A stretch of 64,000 nt of DNA from Bradysia coprophila (lineage: Eukaryota; Arthropoda; Insecta; Diptera; Sciaridae), in assembly GCF_014529535.1 (NCBI RefSeq), contig NW_023503307.1, positions 4,623,887-4,687,886 on the forward strand, in the 5' to 3' direction. Shown one piece after another: positions 8,420 to 19,184 of the stretch. Position 1 is the first letter of the stretch, and each line of letters starts with the position of its first letter. The notes beneath the pieces were generated by a model that was not told the origin of the DNA, searched no databases, and saw only the letters and a list, made by a program, of their open reading frames with translations. Position numbers and translations under genes: made by a program.

Positions 8420-11400
8420 TCAGTAGTTAAGGATTGTCAAGCTTTTTGAATCTCTAACAATCTTCTCCACTATATTTAATTATGAATGACCCCTTGTCCG
8501 CACTATAATCGTAATCTCACCTGCAAGACACTACTGCATCTGCAATTTTATGCATAAATTTCGAGCACAATGATGGATACAATATGCTCAAATGGAGCGC
8601 GTAACCTATAGTAACCAAGAAGAAAACTTTCGACCAAGGAAAATTTGCTGCAGAATTTGCGATAGATTTGTTTTTCGTTGCAAGCCAGTCCATAAAATAA
8701 TTTTGAAATGTTAACTGTATTGCGGCTGACAAACCATGACATAACAGCGACAAATCGGCGTTTAACCAAAAAACGGAACCACACAAAAATCCTGACATTA
8801 AATTTGTGTAACGTGATGTTGGCATCGATTTTGCTCTGCTTAGACGATTCTGAATGCATTTGGAAATCTGAAAGTGAATCATTTCATTGAAAGACAAAAA
8901 GTGAAATTTTTGTTCGTTATAAATGATGGAATTTGTTTATGTACTGTCCGTTTGACAAGAGGATCGCCACGGTTCAGCAGGGGGTTTTGAACATTTGTTT
9001 TTTACACGTTGGCACACGTGCTCTTGTCAGATTCAAGATTCTTTTTACGAAAGTTACGCTGATTATACTTTGTGAAAAAGGCCAATACCTTGCAAATATG
9101 TCACATCTTGGACAGAATTTGACACTGCAATATCTGCAACATGAAAAAACTAAATGTTCGAAACCCACTGAAACCCCGTGCTTCCACCTACGTAATATAC
9201 ACAAACTAGGTGAGCCAATCTTAATTTATTCGATATAGTAGCACGGTGGGGTTGAACAAAACTTAAATAGAGTCACGACACCACCTCTGATTTTTTTTCA
9301 TGTTCTGGTTGAGGGACTCGAGTACTACTCGGAGAACCGGCGCGTGTCCACGAGTCAATTTAAATACAGATTGTTATAGCATAGGGATTCTTTTGAAAAT
9401 CAGCCTACCGAAATCGGACGCATTTTCCAGTGGACTTTTTTATATGTGCCTAGAAAGGACTTCGAACCTAGAACCCAAAACCACTTTCAAAAAAATTCTT
9501 CGAAGCTTTCGTGACTGGTGAAAGGTGACCAAAAACCGAAAACTGGCACTTTTCTTACCAAAATTTCTCCGGGTACACGAGCCGTACATGGTCTTGTGGG
9601 GTGTCATTAGAAAGGTAATCACATGTACTATTGAGCCGAATAGAGACTCATTGGTTTTAAATTTAATCCACACTGAAATATGTGCAGTTGAAGTTTTCAA
9701 CAGAAAACTTGCACTTTTCTTACCAATATTTCTCTAGTCACACGAGCCGCACATGGTGGTGTGGGGTATCATTTGAAAGGTAATTTTATGTGCTTTTGGG
9801 CCAAATAGGGTCTTATGGGGTTTGGATGCATATGCGATGAAATATGGACACTTAAACATTTCAACTTCTCATATTTCATCGTAGATGCTTTCAAACCCCC
9901 ATAAGACCCTATTTGGCCCAAAAGCACATAAAATTACCTTTCAAATGATACCCCACACCACCATGTGCGGCTCGTGTAACTAGAGAAATATTGGTAAGAA
10001 AAGTGCAAGTTTTCTGTTGAAAACTTCAACTGCACATATTTCAGTGTGGATTAAATTTAAAACCAATGAGTCTCTATTCGGCTCAATAGTACATGTGATT
10101 ACCTTTCTAATGACACCCCACAAGACCACGTACGGCTCGTGTACCCGGAGAAATTTTGGTAAGAAAAGTGCAAGTTTTCGGTTTTTGATCACCTTTCACC
10201 AGTCACAAAAGCTTCGAAGAATTTTTTTGAAAGTGGTTTTGGGTTCTAGGTTCGAAGTCCTTTCTAGGCACATATAAAAAAGTCCACTGAAAAATTCGTC
10301 CGATTTCGGTAGGCTGTTTTTCAAAAGAATCCCTCAGCATCGGATAGAGGGACGAATTGTAAGTTAATTCGTGTCAAAATTGCTTCGATTTATCATGAAT
10401 CTCCAAGTGCCCGTTGCTTTAGGATGAGTGGAACTGTTATCCATTCTTCATAAATAAGTGAGTTGAGTTATTTCGAGCATTTTTTACAATGATTACGTGC
10501 ATCTGCAGTCGGTTAAAGCTGATTTCCACATATTTTTGGGGTAAATTTCCTCTAACATGTAGCGAAATCAGCTTTAACCGACTACAGATACACATATTAC
10601 TGAATACAGTTTCGTGTAGTGCTCGAGTCCCTCAACCAGAACATGAAAAAAATCAGAGGTGGTGTCGCGAGTCTATTTAAGTTTTGTTTAACCCCACCGT
10701 GGTAGTATACATTATGGTTGATGCTGCGATGCGAAAGTAATTCATTACATAAGGTAACAGTTTTGATTAAAGTAAACTAACAAGCAACAAGCTTCAGCAG
10801 CTACAATTGTCGAAAAACAGTATATCAAGCAACTAGCTCAAAAACACAAGAGTCAGTTTGCGAGTATCACAAAGCTGTTACCGAATTAATGCAAAGCGTA
10901 GCATTCACCCAGGCAGTCACCAATGTATTCTGCATTATTACCTGCCCCATGCAAAAATACCACAAAAGAATTCACGTAAAATAAACTGAAAACATTCTCC
11001 ATGTAATGAATCATTTTCGCTCGCATGGGGCGAAAATGCTATGTGATAGTTCACTTTCGCTCGCTCTGAACTTAATTTCAAAGCTAAATTTCAGTCAAAG
11101 CGCACATAAATATTGTTCCTAGTATAATGCAATTGTTCCCATTCAGTAAACTCACGTGGTAAACTGTAGTATATCCACTGACCATGACCATTAACGGAAA
11201 ATTTATTTTACTTTTCAAAAGTTTTCCTGTTCCAAAAGGGTTAACGGAAATGGTTTTAATGTTGGTCAAAATTACACGGAGTGTTTCGAATCCGATCATT
11301 GTCATTGAAATTTGTTTCGTGCTCTGACATGTACATGCAAATATTTTGAATTACTTGGTATATCATCAAGTGGAGACTTTTAAGTTTAAAAACTTTTTCA

Positions 11401-12929
11401 TACTCGCCAAATGTGTTGATTGCAGCTGGAGTTATGATCGCAATTACTTGATTTTGTTGGTAATACTTTATCCGTTACCAGACGTTCGACGAAATCATTT
11501 TCCGTACATACTTCTTTCGGACGCGGATTTATAAACCTGTGAGTCAATAAAATGTTTTGATTATCGGAAATCACCCCGAAACCATAAAATTGATAGTACC
11601 AAAATATGTTTGTTGGCATTGAACTCATGGTGTCCACAACTATTGAACTGGCACCCATAAACAAAATAGTTTGTATCCACTTTGAATCTCTTAGTAACCG
11701 CAAGAACGAAGTGCGACCTTCTCTTATTAGCGCTTCCAAATGCTAACAAACAATAAATGAAAATTCAACATAAAGATAACTTCCTTCCGAATAACTTGGA
11801 AATCCGAGTAGGTAATAAGGCGGAAGCATTTGCCTATGTCTATAGACACCAAATCCCCATAAAACGGATATTGTGACCCTAAGATCGAGGAAGAACGATA
11901 GAAGCACAATAGTAATTAGTCTCGATAACGTCAAACGTGTACAAGAGCCACTACCTAAATCTCATCCAGAATATTTTTTAATGTGACCTCCAAAATGGAG
12001 GCGATAAAGGGTTCCTCTAAAAAAATGACACGGAAAATTCGTAAACATTGAGATTACGTCACACCGCCAGTTCTACACTGATTTAAACATTTTCCAATTG
12101 TACCCGGGTTTTAAGTCATTAGGTGGGCGTTGAGATATAGACCAAGGTTTCCATGTTTTCCAGAATGGAGTTCTTATTATATTCCGGGCAGGTTTCGGAA
12201 AAAAACTGACTAGTCATGACAAGAAGGAAAAACGTTGCATCTTTGAGGAGATATTTGATTTTTAATCTAAAAATTGATAATCATAAAGCTAGCAGAGCTT
12301 TTTTTCTGACACAAGCTCCTGGACAATTATTGAAATAACGCGGAGTTAAAGGCAGATTAAAGTAATTTTCTAATTATTAGAAGCTTACCACCACTAACAA
12401 AATGTTCCCGAATGTATTTGCCACTCTTTGATCCATCCATGGCACATACAACGTTGTCATAATTAAGTTGGGAATGTAAATTAACGTCGACAGATATATT
12501 CTCCCGAAGTAGTTGCTATAGTAAAATCAACGTGTCTGATTGTCATCCCGAACCGTAGATTCATAAAAGTATTTATACCTAAGAACACAGACCAATGAGA
12601 CGGTTAGTGCGGAAGGTATTATTGTTCCCACAATCAAGTTAATGTAAAAGCTCAAAGATTTTTTCGCTTCTGTCCACTGCACACTGTTTAGTTTCTTCAC
12701 CAGCGGGAGCTACATTGAAAATTATTCTAACATTTTATTGATTTAATGACATTTTCTTTGGAATCATAATTACCAATGCAATTGGAGCATAGAACTTTGC
12801 ACAATGAATCCATGTATTTTTTAGGAGATAAAAATTGAATTTTAAACAACTTTCACCGGGATGATATAGATCAGAGCATCGTAAATTTTTCTTGGTCACT
12901 TTTTCGATAAACAATTTACTTAGAGACAT
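8420..12929 (-). CDS. TMEM135-like membrane protein, copy B
   Basis: Proposed exons: 12929-12774, 12709-12579, 12515-12389, 11742-11404, 11323-11156, 8867-8521, plus a doubtful last exon (8453-8420). This gives about 430 residues, close to TMEM135 (about 420-460). TMEM135 is a multi-pass protein of peroxisomal/mitochondrial membranes linked to lipid metabolism and fission. The N-terminus has the family Cys/His pattern (CSDLYHPGESC), then FYAPIALV, a helix-rich middle (NYFGRIYLSTLIYIPNLIM), a second Cys motif (NCDHNSSC), and the C-terminal block SGFLCGSVFWLNADLSLL. All joins up to exon 6 keep frame with good donors (GTAATT, GTATAA, GTAAGC, GTATGA, GTGAGT, GTGAGA). Intron 5 is about 2.3 kb and holds a large foldback element. 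The final exon is uncertain; a GTTCAGAGAAG exon near 8180 is an alternative. Confidence 0.8.
9241..10702. mobile_element. Foldback transposon with ~600-bp inverted arms
   Basis: The two halves mirror each other around about 9870: from the outside in, GCACGGTGGGGTT on the left and AACCCCACCGTGG on the right. Long matching blocks include the arm segments 9440-9700 and 10017-10277. A 5-bp duplication TAGTA flanks the element (9236-9240 and 10703-10707). The right arm carries about 250 bp extra (roughly 10340-10615) that the left arm lacks. Short frames in the arms are mirror shadows with no domain. The element sits in intron 5 of the TMEM135-like B gene. CACGGTG ends plus a 5-bp duplication recall Transib, but the superfamily is not settled. 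Confidence 0.85.
10501..10589. repeat. 26-bp-stem hairpin nested in the right arm of the foldback element
   Basis: The arms 10501-10526 and 10564-10589 are inverted copies with one mismatch (ATCTGCAGTCGG / CCGACTACAGAT at the outer ends), with a loop of about 37 nt. It is absent from the left arm, so it probably arrived as a separate small insertion. The size is like a MITE-derived pre-miRNA hairpin; expression is unknown. Confidence 0.6.
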
Positions 12930-13682
12930 TATTCGATATATTCAACCCAAAACGGGCTGGTCAAGCTTGGTGAACAGATTAGTTTAGTTACAAAATTAAA
13001 AGTTTCACCAAACGACGACTTCTAAGCCATTTAATTTGTTAAAATTTGGATTTTGTATTGGCTTACACTGTCATCTATAATTACGGGCTTATAGGACATT
13101 TTCACATTTTTGTTTCGAAAGCATGCATACTAAATTGCACAATAAAGTGACTTTCATGATTAATTCGTAATTCAAAAAAATGGTGAAAAAAATCAGAGAT
13201 TCCATTTGTAAATAACAGTGGACCAAGCAAGTAGCTATTCTTCTGAATCTGCATGTTATACATAGATAAGGTGATAGACGTTGGTTGGGGAGCCCAACCG
13301 GAAGTAATTTTTCCTAAACAAAAGCGGTTCACCTTTAACAGTCTACAAGCTACAAAAAATAGCAGATAATCAAAATTCCTTCACGACCCCGTCAGGTAGT
13401 ACAAGGTCTGCATATTTAAAATAAAGTTCAGTCAAAGGTCAAACGCGCTGTTGGATTATTGTAATTTAAATGGAAAGACGCTCAAAGCAAATGTAAACAA
13501 TATACCGTTTGCATTGTAATGATAATTACGGTCTCACCTTGGAAACTCTTATTCTAAACCGTTAGCAAGACCAACTTCTATCAAAAATATTTTTTTAGCA
13601 GAAGCTGGCTACACCTACACATTCACAATTATGCGCAAAATAATGGGTCCCATTAACTGTTAACAAGAAAAAATTTATTTTC

Positions 13683-16600
13683 CTACATTCTTCCGAACAA
13701 ATACAAAACATTTGGATCGCTGTGCTTCAGTAAGCGATTGCAGTACTCCTTCATAATCCGAGTCTCCCTAAAAGTGTGTTTGACAATATTAGTTCATTTA
13801 AATTCAGCCGGTCACACGTTTGTATACCTGTTCAATGTGACTCCACGCAAAATAGACATCATCATTTTCGGAGTGGCCCACGGATAAAATGGTCTCAAGT
13901 AACACAGATATCCGAAAAATGTCGGATAAATGACTCGTGACCATGAAATCCTTTTTAAAGCGGTCATCATTGACCATGACCATCTCGAATGTGTTTTTTT
14001 AGGATGATCACTTGAATATAATGTCCATAGTAGTTCCACGGCTGTAGCAAACGCATGACCGAACAGTGATAATTGAGGATATGCGTAAAATGCAATTCCA
14101 GAAATAAATGATGATATGAGATGAATTTGTGGACAGTCTTCCTTATAAAAGCGAGTCAGCAGACAAGTTAAAATCTACGGACACAGGTTTGATTGTAATG
14201 TTAGTATATCTAAATGATTCAACTAAGCATATAGCACCAGGGCCGGACTGGCTGGAAAATGGCCCTCGAAGGATACATACAACTCATATAAGAGCTAAAA
14301 AATTAAAATTTTCATAGAAAAATCCAAAAGACCCTTCGGGAATTCCCCAATTTACAGTATGGCCAGTCCGGGCCTGTATAGCATTGTAATCACTCGATAA
14401 ATTCCTGCATAACCCGTCAAAAAGCAGATAAAATTTAATTTTATCTTTTTCAGGAATTCGAACACAAAAAACTTTAATGGTTGCTGTACAATGTCTTTGA
14501 TGTTACCGAGTAATATTCTACCGAACTCGATGCCGATTCCAATTTTCAAATAATTAAAAATTTCCTGTAAATTCATTGTGATTATAAGGGCAATTTTTAA
14601 ATTTGTTCTTCAATGGTTACCTGTTTCAGAAAAGTGTCGCAACTATTTTTGTGTTGACAATAATGTCTGTCTGCAGGAAGTATACGATCAACGACAGGAC
14701 TAGCAATCTGTTCAAATGGAACAAAATTCTTTCCTGTTTTGAATGGTTGAATAAACCTATCGAGTTAATAAAGGATTAGTTTACCGAAATACAGTGACAT
14801 TCAGCATTTAGGTTACACTTTTATGTTTTTGCTGCAGCTGGTTCGTACGTCCCTCTCGGCACGTACGGGTGAATGACAACACACGCCTGCACACTGATGC
14901 TTGAAATCAGATTTAACGACCAGCTGTAGCCGAAAAAGAGTAACCCTATTGCTGAGTGTCACTGTAGGTTAGAGAAGTTCTCAATTTCATAATTCTATAG
15001 AAATTTTGTATCTATCTGCGGATGGTGTGATATCGATATCGTGTATGCCTACTCTATCAGGGAGTGCACATTGATGTTTCTGAATGTATCGCCCGTATGT
15101 TATCCTAATATAAATATTGTCATGAAAAAATTGTCTTGGTGCAGGTTGATGTAACCCGAAACGGGGCTAAATTTTTAACATTGATGGTTTCACGGTTTCC
15201 ACTAAGGATGGGTAAAGGACTCTACACTACCTTGTCCAATGTCCTTCAAACTTTAGTATATCAGTGAACTCTTCGTTTGCATTCCAGAACGATTTTTGTC
15301 TTAGAAATAGAACCAATGTATGTGACTTTACAGACATATAGGATGCAGTGAGAGATATTCATTATTCGTAGTAGTATTCAAAAGCAGACACAATTTTTGA
15401 ACCAAACCCTACTGCAGGAAGTAAAATTGCGACCCGACAATTTGCGTTTCTGTTTGTATTTATATGCCTGTAATGACTCTATGCGTGTAATATTATTGAC
15501 TTAATTCCGTTACCAAAACACATCAGACTTTATCTGTCGCAAAGCATAAATTATCGACGTATTTGCAACCATAAACGCGACAGTTAGTGCTGACGTCGAA
15601 TCTCTCAGCAGACGAAGGACGACATTATGATCTGCATATAATTTTATGATCGCTTCCGTTACCTGCATTCCGTAAATAGTGTTAAAGTTTCAAATCAGCA
15701 TAGGTAAGGGTATACATTGCGTGCATACCATAGTTGATAGTCCACGACTAAACATAAGTATTAAACGATTCGAGCAAATTAAGGTGCAAATCAGTGCACC
15801 TGATGCAGCAGGTATAGCCAGTATGGACCACATGTAAAATTTTCCAAGTAATTTGCTTGAAAATGATTTAAATTTTTAAATTATTTGGGCTGTCAATGTA
15901 GAAAATAAAAATTTCAACGTACTGATAAACGCACATAAACGACAGACCAGTAACACTCATCAACCATGCGGCCGCCGAATACTCCAGGAATTTTTTGGAA
16001 CATTGCTTTATAAGTTCCACATTTAATTCACGAAACTTCAGTAAAATTGGTATCTGCAATTTATTGTTATTATTCAACCATTTTCCCGCAAGAGCCTTTG
16101 TAGTCCAGTCACTTGTGTCAATCTGCTCCTGCTCGCTTTACCGTTTACGCTTTCGAGTCTTTCAGTTATAATATATGATTGGGAATGAAAAGTTGTGGAA
16201 CGAATTTTCTTTTAAAATAGACTTTCAGTACATTTTGGGGAACGAACCTTTTTTCTAACACAAGTGCCTGGACCATTTATACGTTAATGAACCATCATAT
16301 ACGTTACACTATGTTGATTTTTCAGCAATAGTCCTAAATTTCGAAAGACCATTGCAACATAATAAGACAAGTGGTGAAAATTTCACTCAAAGTGGTACAC
16401 GCAACGTTTTTTCAACCTTCGATCTTACTAGATATTATCCCATTTTTCGTTTTACTAAAAGAAACGCTATGGTTTCTATAAGTCGTTTGGATAGTTAGAG
16501 CAGTAGAACCTAGCAAAGTTCATGAAGCATAGCGCAAAATTTGTAATTTTACAAAAACTCGTACGAAGTAACCAGGACCATGTGAAGGGTTGAAATTTTT

Positions 16601-19184
16601 GAAAACCACCTCAATAATTGAAATGGAACCCAGAAAACCTCTAAAATTATTTAAAATATCACAGTTCTAGAATTATGAAGAAATGTAGTATACAGAGTGT
16701 TGGAATAATAACAATCCCATACACACAAACAGAAAGGCCAGTTACGGTTTTTTTTACGTTACGATTTAGCAACGGACTAAATGCAACAGTAGAACTCACC
16801 CACAGCGCGAGGCTGTTAGACTAAAAACTTCGAAAAGATTCTTGAAAAGATTTCAAAAGAATAAACTAAAAAGCTGAAATGCCTACCAAGAAGTTTTGAA
16901 AGGGTGTTGATAAGAAAGTACAAGGAAAGAAATCCGGACTTTGATCAATCGTACGAACAACCAAAATCATGCAAAGATTTGCAAATAGCTAAAATCCAAA
17001 ATGTTTTATCTAGGAAAATGAATGAACTAAAGCAGCTATTGAACGATAAAGAGCGAAAAGACATCGTGACATTTGATGGGAGAAGGGCTGATCTAATGGA
17101 ATCAATCGATCACGCGTGCTAGCATGTTACCAGAAACAATACCGCAGCTGAATCATTTATTTTATTTTTCAGGTCGGAACTGGCGGATAAGGTCAGTTCA
17201 TTTGATTGGCGGACGTTGTTCGGTTTGCCTGTAGAATTATGAAAAATTTGTGACGCAGGGCCATTAGAGTGATTAATTTTCGATTTTCTGAGTAATCGAA
17301 GAATGATGTACATTTTCAGAAATTTTCTACGACCTATGTAGCCGTCTTAAAAAATGTTTGTTATCCCATCGAAATATTAAAAACGAGATTGGTTGACGTA
17401 AGCCAAATTATCACTTTGATTAAAGATACTGTTATGGAATCGTTCCTGAGAAAAGCTCTGCACATTTGATAATATGGTAACGAAATTTCATCTGACAAAA
17501 AATATCAATGAATGGAAACTGTTTTTCGTAAAATATACGTATGATTTCCGCAAAAAGACGGTTTTTTTGCATTTCAAGTAATGCGTACATTATGAATTAT
17601 TACTGACTTGTACGAACTAAAGAGTGTTTAAGGAAACTGTTGATATTGCTGTTTTCATGCTGAGTGATTCAGACAGCGGGGAATTTTCTTCGGAAATCCT
17701 AATTAAAGACGAGGAGAAGACTGAAAATGTACCGGAAAACAAAGTTGGAAATTGAAGTGTGATCGAAACGACATAATTGAATTGTGAATTGTTGATCTCA
17801 AATCTGTCTTTTTTCAAATACTTTAGAAACTGCACATAGGATACTTATCGGTCTGTAATTTGAGATGCCCGTTCTGGCAACGTCTTTGAAGAGTAGCTAA
17901 CTTTCCACCTTGATAAGAATTTCTGTCGGCTAATGGTCGGTTGAACAAAATACTTAGTGGAATACCCAGTAACATCGACAGATTTACAAAAAACATCATG
18001 GGAATATTGTTGGTGCTGCTGACTTTATGGATGTTGAAACTTTTCAGAGCTCTCTCGACTTGATTTTCTGTGAACTCTGGCATCACTCACCAAGATCTTG
18101 CTGAAACGGATCATACACAGGAGCCTGGAGCTGAAAACTATTAGCCCCAGGGAAATTATAATTACGTTCAACAAGGACAACTTGCGTTGCAAATGAATGA
18201 AGGCGTTGGACCGGCTGTTTTCGGAGCCCATTTGTTTGTACGATCAGCTAAGGCTTTGTGCCAATCTGTATAGACTTGGCATCGCTTTTTATATGATTAT
18301 TTGGAAGTGAAAAAATTCAATAAATATTTTCGTTTGACTCGACTTGACTTAATCATAACAAGGTAGTGCTCAGTAGAGCTTCAACGTGAGAAAATTCAAC
18401 GATGTATTGTTTCTATTTATATCATCACTGATTTTCTTTTAATAACTTACTTCTCTTCATTACTGAAAAGATTACAATTGTATCTTTTGGGAGTTAAGAA
18501 AGGCGTGTGTGAGCTAGTGAGCAAGAATGAATCGACAAAATCTATTTATATTTCCAAGATTGAACATTTCGCATCGTAATTAAACCAAAAATAATTAATT
18601 TTAAATAAATTACTTTAATTAAAATTAATGTTTTCTGTGAATAAAAAGTTGCGGTATGTAGTAATCGTGATCTGAGGTCTCTATCTATATAAAATACATG
18701 TACCGATAGTTGGTGGTAGTCAAAACGCTAATACGCAGATCTCGATCCATATGGACCGTGATTTATGATCAAAAAATGTAAATTTACATAGTCAGTTAGT
18801 CAGTCAGTTAGTCAGTCAGTTAGTCAGTCAGTTAGTCAGTTAGTTTTTGAATCCTCAAATCACAGTCACAATCACAAAAAAGTTGAGCGACTTGCAAAGG
18901 GTAAAATTTACATTCATTTCAATTTCATTCTTGCATTAGATGCCTTTTTCCGTAATAAAAGGTTGTATACCACACTGTTCTCAATTTAAATGTCGAAATA
19001 AGATCGAATGTTGCCGAGACAAAACACTTACCACTGATATGGGTGCAATGTATTTACAGCATCCGTACAAATAGTTAATAGCATTCCAGCGCAACATTTC
19101 CATGCATGTATCTCCACAATGCACAAAGTCTGCACAGTTTGCATTTTCCGTCACAATTTTGAAATATTTCGAATACGAGGTCAT
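13683..19184 (-). CDS. TMEM135-like membrane protein, copy A
   Basis: Proposed exons: 19184-19032, 16053-15923, 15855-15729, 15662-15514 (plus a poorly resolved part down to about 15360), 14756-14621, 14564-14394, 14174-13828 and 13767-13683. Family features run in order: N-terminal Cys/His block (NCADFVHCGDTC), CCKYIAPISV, LLGKFYMWSILAIP (TMEM135 has LGKFYSW), LRLLRDS, the second Cys motif (HYCQHKNSC), GYAGIYR, then ISGIAFYAYPQLSLF and FGYLCYLRPFY, ending KHSDPNVLYLFGRM. Exons 2, 3 and 7 have exactly the lengths (131, 127, 347 nt) and phases of copy B, so this is a tandem duplicate. Between exon 4 and the exon at 14756 the frame is ambiguous: one reading gives GFGSKIVSAFEYYYE and another gives NNEYLSLHPICL running into FIQPF. 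A small splice error on my part or a disabling change are both possible. Intron 1 is about 3 kb and carries foreign pieces. Confidence 0.75.
14238..14376. repeat. hAT-type MITE in TMEM135-like A intron
   Basis: It begins CAGGGCCGGACTGGC and ends GCCAGTCCGGGCCTG (one mismatch). It is flanked by TATAGCAC / TATAGCAT, an 8-bp duplication with one change. About 139 bp, no coding. A related element is at 36752-36888. Confidence 0.8.
16860..17122 (+). other. Unrecognised coding-like stretch inside TMEM135-like A intron 1
   Basis: An open frame on the plus strand reads as a hydrophilic, helix-prone segment (RKYKERNPDFDQSYEQPKSC, then LSRKMNELKQLLNDKER and DGRRADLMESIDHAC) with a protein-like composition unlike its AT-rich surroundings. 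Just downstream, after an acceptor-like TTATTTTTCAG, a second open piece reads SELADKVSSFDWRTLFGLP. At 17640-17752 an acidic segment ends in a stop. They could be exons of a small nested gene or remains of one. I recognise no domain. Confidence 0.3.
17823..18310 (-). mobile_element. LINE reverse-transcriptase fragment (Jockey/I-type), decayed
   Basis: A minus-strand frame at 18086-17823 contains FTENQVERALKSFNIHK, NIPMMFFVNLS, GIPLSILFNR and then NGHL, the start of a non-LTR reverse-transcriptase domain (usual form: SGPDNIP, GIPLSLLFNRSL, KNGH). Upstream pieces in other frames read NFPGANSFQLQAPVYDPFQ, typical of the linker before the RT. Several frame breaks make this a dead fragment. It lies in TMEM135-like A intron 1 and is probably unrelated to the LINE at 6.3-7.5 kb. 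Confidence 0.65.
18789..18845. repeat. Simple tandem repeat, 12-bp GTCAGTCAGTTA units
   Basis: About four to five copies of a 12-bp unit built from CAGT and TAGT words. Ordinary microsatellite-like array in intron 1 of TMEM135-like A. Confidence 0.9.

Noticed and set aside
8548-8859. 103-codon minus-strand frame over the last large exon of TMEM135-like B
   Set aside because: It is an alternative frame of the exon 8867-8521; the other frame carries the TMEM135-like motifs and the correct splice phase.
9440-10277. Pairs of identical 70-86 codon frames on opposite strands around 9.5 and 10.1 kb
   Set aside because: They are mirror images created by the long arms of the foldback element, with no domain or codon pattern of their own.
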